DNA of 64,000 bases, from the NCBI RefSeq assembly GCF_020400585.1, contig NZ_JAINVF010000002.1, forward strand, positions 434,001-498,000, written 5' to 3'. Every line of letters starts with the position of its first letter. Position 1 is the stretch's first letter. The stretch is from Streptomyces sp. NK08204 (lineage in GTDB: Bacteria; Actinomycetota; Actinomycetes; Streptomycetales; Streptomycetaceae). A program made the translations under genes and the position numbers. Of this stretch, positions 53,249 through 60,608 are shown piece by piece. The notes below the pieces were generated by a model. That model worked only from the letters and a program-made list of their open reading frames with translations, was not told where the DNA came from and did no database searches.

Positions 53249-54586
53249 ATGGGCAGTCGTACCGCGCTGGTCGAGGATCTGATGGAGCGCTTTCCGCATG
53301 TGCCGCGGGAAGCCGTCTTCAAGGAGGACCTGCTCCGGGGTGGCGTCGCCTTCGACCAGTCCGCCCTCAGCGACAACGAGGACGGGGACGTCAAGCCGAA
53401 GTCCTACTTCATCTTCTCCTTCGACCACGGCACCCTGCCCGAGCTGGGCGAGGCCGCGCTGCGCCGGCCACCGGAGGAGATCATCCTCACGGGCGGACCG
53501 TACGACCTGCGCCGTACCGTCGTCTCCGTGCGGGTGAACCCGGCCTCGCCGTACCGGGTCGCCGCCGACGCCGAGGGGCTGCTCGGCCTGTACCTGGACG
53601 GGAAGCGGATCGCCGACGTCGGTGTGCCGCCGATGCCCGAGTACTACCGGCACACCCTTTCCAACGGCAAGTCAGTCATGGAGGTCGCCCCCACCATCCA
53701 GTGGGGCTACCTGATCTACCTGACCGTCTTCCGGGTCTGCCAGTACTTCGGCGCCAAGGAGGAGTGCCAGTACTGCGACATCAACCACAACTGGCGCCAG
53801 CACAAGGCGGCCGGCCGGCCGTACACAGGGGTCAAGGACGTCGACGAGGTCCTTGAAGCACTGGAGATCATCGACCGGTACGACACCCAGAAGTCGTCCA
53901 CCGCCTACACCCTCACCGGCGGCGCCATCACCAAGACCGTCGGCGGGCGCGACGAGGCCGACTTCTACGGCCGTTACGCCAAGGCCATCGAGGAGCGCTT
54001 CCCGGGCCGCTGGATCGGCAAGGTCGTCGCGCAGGCGCTGCCCAAGGCGGACGTGCAGCGGTTCAAGGACTACGGCATCCAGATCTACCACCCCAACTTC
54101 GAGGTGTGGGACCGCCGGCTGTTCGAGCTGTACTGCCCCGGCAAGGAGCGCTACGTCGGCCGGGACGAGTGGCACCGCCGCATCCTGGACTCGGCCGACG
54201 TCTTCGGCGCGCGCAACGTCATCCCCAACTTCGTGGCGGGCGTGGAGATGGCCGAGCCGTTCGGCTTCACCACCGTGGACGAGGCCATCGCGTCCACCAC
54301 CGAGGGCCTTCGTTTCTTCATGTCGCACGGCATCACGCCCCGCTTCACCACCTGGTGCCCGGAGCCCACGACCCCGCTGGGCAAGGCCAACCCGCAGGGC
54401 GCGCCGCTGGAGTACCACATCCGGCTGCTGGAGGCCTACCGCGCCACCATGGACGACTTCGGTCTGTCCTCCCCGCCCGGCTACGGCCCGCCCGGGCCCG
54501 GCCGTGCGGTCTTCTCCGTCAGCTCCTTCATGGACAGCCTCCCGGCGCGCGAGCCCGCGCAGGCGGAGGAGACGGCACAGGCGTGA
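53249..54586 (+). CDS. Uncharacterised radical SAM protein with CX8CX2C cluster motif
   Basis: 445 residues. Residues 1-150 form an unusual N-terminal beta-rich domain (PKSYFIFSFDHGTLPELGEA, EEIILTGGPYDLRRTVVSV). The barrel begins at IQWGYLIYLTVFRVCQYFG, with Cys164, Cys173 and Cys176 in a CX8CX2C arrangement instead of CX3CX2C; TLTGGAITK is the SAM-binding GGE-like motif, and NVIPNFVAGVEMAEPFGFTT is a later barrel strand. ATG 53249 has GGGAGGAG 9 nt upstream; an in-frame GTG at 53210 would add a segment containing a TTA codon. The product follows a flavoprotein gene. Reaction unknown. Confidence 0.85.
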   Translation: MGSRTALVEDLMERFPHVPREAVFKEDLLRGGVAFDQSALSDNEDGDVKPKSYFIFSFDHGTLPELGEAALRRPPEEIILTGGPYDLRRTVVSVRVNPASPYRVAADAEGLLGLYLDGKRIADVGVPPMPEYYRHTLSNGKSVMEVAPTIQWGYLIYLTVFRVCQYFGAKEECQYCDINHNWRQHKAAGRPYTGVKDVDEVLEALEIIDRYDTQKSSTAYTLTGGAITKTVGGRDEADFYGRYAKAIEERFPGRWIGKVVAQALPKADVQRFKDYGIQIYHPNFEVWDRRLFELYCPGKERYVGRDEWHRRILDSADVFGARNVIPNFVAGVEMAEPFGFTTVDEAIASTTEGLRFFMSHGITPRFTTWCPEPTTPLGKANPQGAPLEYHIRLLEAYRATMDDFGLSSPPGYGPPGPGRAVFSVSSFMDSLPAREPAQAEETAQA

Positions 54587-54649
54587 GGCGACCTGGGCGG
54601 GCGGCTCCCCAGTGAGCTGAGCTCGTTCGCGGACACGGCAGTCCCAGGC

Positions 54650-55358
54650 CCGACCTGCCGACCGCCCAGGGCGCCGCCGAGGCCGCGCCGTTCTCGCTCG
54701 GGATCGGCAGCCCACCGACTCTGCGACGCCCGGCTGCGCGACGCCCGCCGGGCCGCAGGGCTGCCGACGGTCCCGGCCCTCGTCACCGCCGTACGCAGCG
54801 CGGCCGTCGGCTGGGAGCCGACGGCCGCGGCCACCGGCTCGACCCCGGCCACCCCGTCGCGCTGCGGGGACTGCGGGACATGCAGGAGGAGACCTACGCC
54901 TCGCCGCTGTGGCCGCCGAGGTGGAGACGCTGCCCGTCCGCCGCGGCCCGCCCGCTCGGCCGGACCCGGCCGGCGTCGTGGCCGCACTCGACCAGGCCGG
55001 CGCCCTGTTCCAGGACCGCCGCCGGCCCGCCCACCGCGACAGCCCGACCGACTCCGGGTGCCGCAGCCACGCCCGGCTGCCGGACGCCGTCAGCGGCACG
55101 CCCGCCACCGCGCCCGACGACCTCTCCCGGCACCTCGCCACCTGCCCGCGGTGCGTAGAGGCCACCACCTGCCTGCGTCCGTACGGCGGCGCCCTGCCCG
55201 CGGCCCCGGCCGAGGAAGTGATCGGCAGAGAAGGCCTCGCCCACCCGGGACACCGCCGCCGTGCCGCCGAGGTCCGCCCCGGCACCGGCCGCCCCGGCAC
55301 CGCCGCCCCTCCCACCGCCCACCCACAGCTCAACGGCTCGCCCGGCGCGGCGGACTGA
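54650..55358 (+). pseudogene. Frameshifted remnant of a regulator-like gene with HX3CX2C zinc motif
   Basis: Coding-like sequence continues across three frames without a usable start. Pieces: HRLCDARLRDARRAAGLPTV then PALVTAVRSAAVGWEP (about 54715-54820), GHRLDPGHPVALRGLRDMQE (about 54827-54895), and from 54909 AAEVETLPVRRGPPARPDPA through LSRHLATCPRCVEATTCLR to the stop at 55356. HLATCPRC is the HX3CX2C pattern of zinc-dependent anti-sigma factors. At least two frameshifts are needed to join them. Exact parent family uncertain. The 1-kb gap between the radical SAM gene and rsgA holds nothing else before 55387. Confidence 0.6.
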
Positions 55359-55386
55359 GCGAATACGGCGCCGCAAGAAAAATGCT

Positions 55387-55417
55387 TTGACGCCACGCCG
55401 CGCCCCCGGGCTACAGT
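55387..55417 (+). promoter_or_regulatory. Promoter for the rsgA leader
   Basis: TTGACG (55387-55392) and TACAGT (55412-55417) separated by 19 bp closely match the housekeeping consensus. Transcription would start near 55424 and give a leader of about 175 nt before rsgA, containing the 23-codon ORF. Confidence 0.6.
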
Positions 55418-55477
55418 GGGCCCGCGCGTCGAGGTGACGTGCGTGAGCGCGAGCAGGAACGAGGAGGTGTCGACCGA

Positions 55478-55549
55478 ATGGCTGTCACTGAGCTGGGCGC
55501 TGCCCTCATCCAGGAACTCCTCAAGTCCACCTCCGTGGCCACCGGCTGA
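55478..55549 (+). CDS. 23-codon ORF in the rsgA leader
   Basis: ATG 55478 follows GAGGAGG with about 10-nt spacing, one of the best ribosome sites in the window. It encodes MAVTELGAALIQ then ELLKSTSVATG and stops at 55547-55549, 51 bp before the rsgA start. It could be a small amphipathic peptide or, more likely, a translated leader controlling rsgA together with the hairpin at 55581. Confidence 0.5.
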   Translation: MAVTELGAALIQELLKSTSVATG

Positions 55550-55580
55550 CGAACCGGCGCCTGCGCGCCCGCCCGGGGCC

Positions 55581-55595
55581 ACCCTTGTGAAGGGT
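55581..55595 (+). promoter_or_regulatory. Hairpin covering the rsgA ribosome site
   Basis: ACCCTT-GTG-AAGGGT is a perfect 6-bp stem with a 3-nt loop. Its right arm contains AAGGG, the ribosome site of the TTG start at 55601. Folding would hide that site, so rsgA translation may depend on ribosomes moving through the upstream ORF. Confidence 0.6.
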
Positions 55596-55600
55596 CTCCC

Positions 55601-56695
55601 TTGACTTCCACCTCCGCTGCTTTCTCCGCGCTGGCTCCCTACGGCTGGGACGCGGACTGGGCCGACGCATTCACCCCCTACGCGAGCGAAGGGCTGCTGC
55701 CCGGGCGGGTGATCCGGGTCGACCGCGGCCAGTGCGACGTCGTCACCTCGGGCGGAGTCGTCCGCGCCGACACCGCCTTCGTCACCCCGCACGACCCGAT
55801 GCGAGTCGTGTGCACCGGCGACTGGGTCGCCCTCGAACCCGGCGGCAACCCCCGCTATGTGCGCGCGTATCTGCCGCGCCGCACCGCCTTCGTGCGCTCC
55901 ACCTCGTCCAAGCGGTCCGAGGCGCAGATCCTCGCCGCCAACGTCGACCACGCCGTCGTCGCCGTCTCCCTCGCCGTCGAACTCGACCTCGGCCGCGTCG
56001 AACGCTTCCTCGCCCTCGCCTGGGAGTCCGGCGCACAGCCCGTGGTCGTCCTCACCAAGGCCGACCTCGTACCGGACCCGGTGACCCTCGCCCACCTCGT
56101 CCAGGACGTCGAGACGGCCGCGCCCGGCGCGCCCGTGGTCACGGTCAGCGCCCTGCACGGCGACGGACTCGACGTGCTCGGCGCGCTCGTCGGCTCCGGT
56201 ACGACCGTGCTGCTCGGGCAGTCCGGCGCCGGCAAGTCCACGCTCGCCAACGCCCTCGTGGGCGAGGACGTCATGGACGTGCAGGCCGCCCGCGACGTCG
56301 ACGGCAAGGGGCGGCACACCACCACCACCCGCAACCTCCTGGCCCTGCCCGGCGGGGGAGTGCTCATCGACACACCCGGCCTGCGGGGCGTCGGCCTCTT
56401 CGACGCCGAGGGCGGAGTCGGGCAGACGTTCGCCGAGATCCAGGAACTGGCCGGGCGGTGCCGGTTCCACGACTGCGCCCACGAGACCGAGCCGGGCTGC
56501 GCGGTGCGCTCCGCCGTGGACAGCGGCGAACTTCCGGTACGACGGCTGGAGAGCTACCGCAAGCTGATGCGGGAGAACCAGTGGATCGTGGCCAAGACCG
56601 ACGCGAGGGTCCGTGCGGAGCTTCGGCGGAACTGGAAGCAGAAGGGAGCCGAAGGCCGGGTGGCGATGGAGATCAAGCGCGGGCGCCGCTCGTAG
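55601..56695 (+). CDS. rsgA: Ribosome small subunit-dependent GTPase A
   Basis: 364 residues with the circularly permuted GTPase order: OB domain (GRVIRVDRGQCDVVTSGGV), G4 LTKADLV, G5 VSALHGDG, then G1 LLGQSGAGKSTLANAL, G2 GRHTTTTRNL, G3 DTPGLRGVGLF, and the C-terminal zinc ligands CRFHDCAHETEPGC. It helps mature the 30S subunit by probing the decoding centre. Start is TTG 55601, as homology begins at once and no other start fits. The 5' leader has a small ORF and a hairpin over the ribosome site. Confidence 0.95.
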   Translation: MTSTSAAFSALAPYGWDADWADAFTPYASEGLLPGRVIRVDRGQCDVVTSGGVVRADTAFVTPHDPMRVVCTGDWVALEPGGNPRYVRAYLPRRTAFVRSTSSKRSEAQILAANVDHAVVAVSLAVELDLGRVERFLALAWESGAQPVVVLTKADLVPDPVTLAHLVQDVETAAPGAPVVTVSALHGDGLDVLGALVGSGTTVLLGQSGAGKSTLANALVGEDVMDVQAARDVDGKGRHTTTTRNLLALPGGGVLIDTPGLRGVGLFDAEGGVGQTFAEIQELAGRCRFHDCAHETEPGCAVRSAVDSGELPVRRLESYRKLMRENQWIVAKTDARVRAELRRNWKQKGAEGRVAMEIKRGRRS

Positions 56696-56772
56696 CCGGC
56701 CCGTGCCGCAGCGGGTGTCCGCAGTGGGTGTCCGGGGCCTGCCGTCCCCGGACACCCGGCGGGATCGGCTTG

Positions 56773-58221
56773 ATGTCCGATTTCCGCCAGCCGACCTGCG
56801 CCCGCCGCCCCACACTGGACCATGTGAGGGACGAAGACAGCAGGTACGAGGCCGTGCGCAGCCGGGACGGCCGGTTCGACGGGGCGTTCTTCTTCGCCGT
56901 CGCGACCACCGGCATCTACTGCCGGCCCAGCTGCCCCGCGGTGACACCCAAGCGGCACAACGTGCGGTTCTTCCCCACGGCCGCAGCCGCCCAGGGGTCC
57001 GGCTTCCGGGCCTGCCGCCGGTGCCGTCCGGACGCGGTGCCGGGTTCGGCGGAGTGGAACGTCCGCGCGGACGTCGTCGGCCGGGCCATGCGCCTGATCG
57101 CCGACGGCGTCGTGGACCGCGAGGGCGTCGCCGGGCTCGCCGGACGGCTCGGCTACAGCGCCCGGCAGGTGCAGCGGCAGCTCACCGCCGAGCTGGGCGC
57201 CGGCCCCGTGGCGCTCGCCCGCGCCCAGCGGGCGCACACCGCGCGGGTGCTGCTGCAGACCACCGACCTGCCGGTCACCGAGATCGCCTTCGCGTCCGGG
57301 TTCGCCAGCGTGCGGCAGTTCAACGACACCGTCCGGCAGGTGTACGACTCGACACCGACCCAGGTCAGGGCCGCCGCACCCCGCGGCGCGGGCGCCCGCC
57401 GGGCCACCCCGGGTGCCGGCATCCCGCTACGGCTCGCCCACCGCGGGCCGTACCAGGCCGCCCCGGTCTTCGACCAACTGGCCCGGGAGGCCGTACCGGG
57501 CGTCGAGGAGGTCACCGGCGGCCGTGGCGGCCGTACCTACCGGCGTACCCTGCGACTGCCGTACGGCACCGGGCTCGTCGCCGTCACGGAGCGTACCCGG
57601 GCGCCGCAGCCGGGCCGCGGCACACATCCGGGCGGCTGGCTCGACGCACGCCTGCACCTCACCGACCCGCGCGACCTGGCCACCGCCGTCCAGCGGCTGC
57701 GGCGGCTGTTCGACCTGGACGCCGACCCGTACGCCGTCGACGAGCGGCTCGGCGCCGACCCGCGGCTCGCCCCGCTGGTCGCCGCCCGGCCCGGACTGCG
57801 CTCGCCCGGCGCCGTCGACCCGCTGGAGCCCGCCGTACGCGCCCTGGTCGGGAAGGAGGAGGCAGAACAGCTGGTCCGGCGGTGCGGCAAAGCGCTCGAC
57901 GCGCCCTGCGGCAGCCTCACCCACCTCTTCCCGGAGCCCGCCACCCTCGCCGAGGCCGAGCCCGGCGGACCGCTCGGCGCGCTCGCCGCCGCCCTCGCCG
58001 ACGGCACCGTACGCCTCGATCCCGGCGCCGACCGGGACGGCACCCAAGAGGCCCTGCTCGCGTTGCCCGGCATGGACCCGGCCGTCGTCGCCGTCCTGCG
58101 GGCCCGAGCCCTCGGCGACCCGGACGTGGCACCGCCCGGCACCGACGTGCCCGACGCCTGGCGGCCCTGGCGGTCGTACGCGGTCCAGCATCTGTACGTG
58201 GCAGGGGAGTGGAACCGGTGA
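56773..58221 (+). CDS. Ada-AlkA fusion: alkylation sensor with glycosylase-like domain
   Basis: 482 residues. N terminus: Ada zinc/methyl-acceptor domain (FFFAVATTGIYCRPSCPA, RACRRCRPDAVPGS). Middle: AraC helix-turn-helix (GVAGLAGRLGYSARQVQRQL, FASGFASVRQFNDTVRQVYD). C terminus: AlkA N-domain and HhH-GPD region (LPGMDPAVVAVLRARALGDP, then DAWRPWRSYAVQHLY). The usual GQQVS helix is replaced by GKEEAEQ and the segment after the GTD Asp is short, so glycosylase activity is doubtful. It should sense alkyl damage and activate itself and ogt. The stop overlaps the ogt start. ATG 56773 has only a weak ribosome site; GTG 56824 is an alternative. Confidence 0.88.
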   Translation: MSDFRQPTCARRPTLDHVRDEDSRYEAVRSRDGRFDGAFFFAVATTGIYCRPSCPAVTPKRHNVRFFPTAAAAQGSGFRACRRCRPDAVPGSAEWNVRADVVGRAMRLIADGVVDREGVAGLAGRLGYSARQVQRQLTAELGAGPVALARAQRAHTARVLLQTTDLPVTEIAFASGFASVRQFNDTVRQVYDSTPTQVRAAAPRGAGARRATPGAGIPLRLAHRGPYQAAPVFDQLAREAVPGVEEVTGGRGGRTYRRTLRLPYGTGLVAVTERTRAPQPGRGTHPGGWLDARLHLTDPRDLATAVQRLRRLFDLDADPYAVDERLGADPRLAPLVAARPGLRSPGAVDPLEPAVRALVGKEEAEQLVRRCGKALDAPCGSLTHLFPEPATLAEAEPGGPLGALAAALADGTVRLDPGADRDGTQEALLALPGMDPAVVAVLRARALGDPDVAPPGTDVPDAWRPWRSYAVQHLYVAGEWNR

Positions 58222-58763
58222 CGATCGTGTACTTCACCCATCTGGACACGCCCGTCGGGCGGCTGCTGCTCACCGCCGACGCCGACGGCGCGCTCACCTC
58301 GCTGTCCGTGCCCGGACAGAAGGGCGGGCGGGCCGTGCAGGACGGCTGGCGCGGCGATCCCGGGCCGTTCCGGGCGGCGCGGGCGCAGCTCGCCGCCTAC
58401 TTCGCCGGGGAACTCAGCGTGTTCCGGCTGCCGTTGCACGCGCAGGGCACCGAGTTCCGGCAGCGGGTGTGGGCCGCGCTGGACGAGGTGCCGTACGGCG
58501 CCACCGTCAGCTATGGGGAGATCGCCGCACGGATCGGCGCTTCCCGGGCGGCCGTTCGCGCCGTCGGCGGAGCGGTGGGTGCCAATCCCCTGCTGATCGT
58601 GCGCCCCTGCCACCGGGTGATCGGCGCGGACGGGTCGATGACCGGTTACGCGGGCGGACTCGAGCGCAAGGTACGCCTGCTCACGCTGGAGGGCGCGCTC
58701 ACGCCTCCTTCAGGCCCCAGCTGTGCACCTTGCGCGGATGGACGCGGATCAGCTCCTCGCTGA
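58218..58763 (+). CDS. ogt: Methylated-DNA--protein-cysteine methyltransferase
   Basis: 181 residues: N-domain (FTHLDTPVGRLLLTADADG), then EFRQRVWAALDEVPYGATVS, YGEIAARIGASRAAVRAVGG, and the acceptor motif IVRPCHRVIGADG. It removes alkyl groups from O6-alkylguanine in a suicide reaction. GTG 58218 overlaps the Ada-AlkA stop by 4 nt (GTGA), so translation is coupled. The last 22 residues (TPPSGPSCAPCADGRG...) are not conserved and overlap the convergent PPOX gene by 65 bp. Confidence 0.95.
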   Translation: MTIVYFTHLDTPVGRLLLTADADGALTSLSVPGQKGGRAVQDGWRGDPGPFRAARAQLAAYFAGELSVFRLPLHAQGTEFRQRVWAALDEVPYGATVSYGEIAARIGASRAAVRAVGGAVGANPLLIVRPCHRVIGADGSMTGYAGGLERKVRLLTLEGALTPPSGPSCAPCADGRGSAPR

Positions 58764-59070
58764 AGTGCGCGCCCAAGTCATGGGGGCCTACGAGGAGTTC
58801 GGCCTCGCCGCGGATGTCCACGCCGCGCACCCGCCAGGGCCGCATGCTCACGATGTCGTCCACGACCAGGGCGATCCGGGGGTTCTTCTGGAGATTGCGC
58901 CATTTCTTCGTGGTGCCCATCGAGTAGCCGCCGATCAGGAGGGTGCCGTCGTCCTGGAGGCGGAAGCCCACGGGGTTGGCCTGCGGCTGCCCGTGCGGGT
59001 CCACGGTCGCCATGCGGCCGAGCCGCTGGGAGCGGAGATACGCGCGCTCGGCCTCGGTGAATGCGGTCAT
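58699..59070 (-). CDS. PPOX class F420-type oxidoreductase
   Basis: 123-residue split-barrel flavoprotein: FTEAERAYLRSQRLGRMATV, DPHGQPQANPVGFRLQDDG, GGYSMGTTKKWRNLQKNPRI and ALVVDDIVSMRPWRVRGVDI, then RGEAELLVG, a pattern typical of small PPOX F420-dependent reductases in actinobacteria. Substrate unknown. ATG 59070 begins MTAFTEAERAYL. Its 3' end overlaps the convergent ogt reading frame by 65 bp. Confidence 0.88.
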   Translation of the reverse strand: MTAFTEAERAYLRSQRLGRMATVDPHGQPQANPVGFRLQDDGTLLIGGYSMGTTKKWRNLQKNPRIALVVDDIVSMRPWRVRGVDIRGEAELLVGPHDLGAHFSEELIRVHPRKVHSWGLKEA

Positions 59071-59239
59071 GGCGGTAGCCAAGCACGCCTGTCCGCCGCG
59101 CACATCGGCTCTCCGGCGTAGGACCCGGGACCTGCACCCCGGCTGCGCCGAGCGGGTGGACCAGAGCCGTGCTTCCCGCTCCCCGAGGCGGGCGTATGGC
59201 ACGGTCCCTCCCACGGATCATGGAAGGGCGGGCGTGCAC

Positions 59240-60433
59240 ATGGCCAAGGTCGGACGCGTCCTCGCGGTCCTGCTGCTCGTGGCGCTGCCGGGTACGGCGG
59301 CGGGGGTGTCCGGGGCGCGGGCCGGAGCCCGGGGCGGTGGCTGGACCGGCAGCTGGGAGACCGCCCCCTCCGGGACCGCCGCCGCGCTGCCCGGCGCCGC
59401 CGTCCGCAACGTCGTCCACCTCAGTGTCGGCGGCACCACCGTGCGCCTACGGCTCAGCAACCGGCTCGGCACCGCGCCGCTCGGCCTCGACGCCGTCACC
59501 GTCGCGCTCAGGCTGGCGGCCGACGCGGACGCCGTGCCCGGCACCGTGCGCGCCGTGACCTTCGACGGCGAGCCCGCGGTCACCGTCCCGCCGGGCCAGG
59601 ACATGGTCAGCGACCCGGTGCCGCTGCCCGTCCCGGACGCCGCCGACCTGCTCGTCACCGTCCACACCCCCATCGACTGCGGTCCGGCCACCTACCACCG
59701 CACCGCCCTCCAGACCGGCTACCTGGCCCCCGACGGCGCCGGGCACGCCGACGACGAGGATGGCGCCGCGTACACCGGCCGCACCACCTCCTGGTACTAC
59801 GTCACCGGCGTCGACGTGCAGGGCGGCACCGCCGCCGGCAGCGTCGTCGCCCTCGGCGACTCCCTCACCGACGGCACCGGCTCGACCCGCGAGACCAACT
59901 CCCGCTGGCCCGACCGCCTCGCCGCGCTGCTGCGCGCACACCGGCTCGGCGTCCTCAACGCCGGGGTCGCCGGGAACCGGCTGCTGCGCGACGGCACCGG
60001 ACCGAGCGCCCTCGCCCGGCTGGACGCGGACGCCCTGGACCGGGCCGGGGTACGGGTCCTCGTCGTCCTCGAAGGCATCAACGACATCAAGGGCGCCCCG
60101 CCCGCCGACGACGTCACCGCCTTCACCGACGCCTACCGCACCCTCGTCGCCCGCGCCCACGCACGCGGTATCCGGGTCGTCGGCGTCACCCTCACGCCGT
60201 ACGGCGGCTACTTTGCCTGCACGGCGGCCGGTGAGGCGGTACGGCAGCAGGTCAACGCGTTCATCCGCACGGGCGGTGCCTTCGACGCGGTCGCCGACGC
60301 CGACGCCGCGGTGCGCGACCCGGCCGACCCGCAGCGCATCCTGCCCGGCTACGACCCCGGGGACCACCTGCACCTCAACGACGCGGGCATGGCCGCCGTC
60401 GCCGGTGCCGTCGGCCTCGCGCTGGCGTCCTGA
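59240..60433 (+). CDS. Secreted SGNH/GDSL hydrolase
   Basis: 397 residues. Signal peptide MAKVGRVLAVLLLVALPGTA followed by AGVSGARA. Block I VVALGDSLTDGTGS (nucleophile Ser), block III GINDI, and a C-terminal D-x-x-H in DHLHLNDAGMA. A 150-residue beta-sandwich domain (RNVVHLSVGGTTVRLRLSNR) precedes the hydrolase, as in streptomycete secreted esterases. Probably de-esterifies polysaccharide or lipid outside the cell. GGAAGGGCGGG lies upstream of ATG 59240. Confidence 0.92.
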   Translation: MAKVGRVLAVLLLVALPGTAAGVSGARAGARGGGWTGSWETAPSGTAAALPGAAVRNVVHLSVGGTTVRLRLSNRLGTAPLGLDAVTVALRLAADADAVPGTVRAVTFDGEPAVTVPPGQDMVSDPVPLPVPDAADLLVTVHTPIDCGPATYHRTALQTGYLAPDGAGHADDEDGAAYTGRTTSWYYVTGVDVQGGTAAGSVVALGDSLTDGTGSTRETNSRWPDRLAALLRAHRLGVLNAGVAGNRLLRDGTGPSALARLDADALDRAGVRVLVVLEGINDIKGAPPADDVTAFTDAYRTLVARAHARGIRVVGVTLTPYGGYFACTAAGEAVRQQVNAFIRTGGAFDAVADADAAVRDPADPQRILPGYDPGDHLHLNDAGMAAVAGAVGLALAS

Positions 60434-60608
60434 GCGGTCCCGCGACCGTTCGGCCCAGCACCCGGCACGCCGCCTCGCGCGGCTCGTCGGGCCCTGTCTC
60501 ATACGGCTGTTCGGCTCATCCCTCCACCGGCCGTTCGAGGCGGTCCGAGGAGCGGGATTTTCCCGATGTCCCGTTTTCCTGCGGCCCGTGCGGTGGACAA
60601 TGACGGGC

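Noticed and set aside
53672..56947. 1091-codon minus-strand frame over the radical SAM and rsgA genes
   Set aside because: Shadow frame; the plus-strand genes have conserved motifs throughout.
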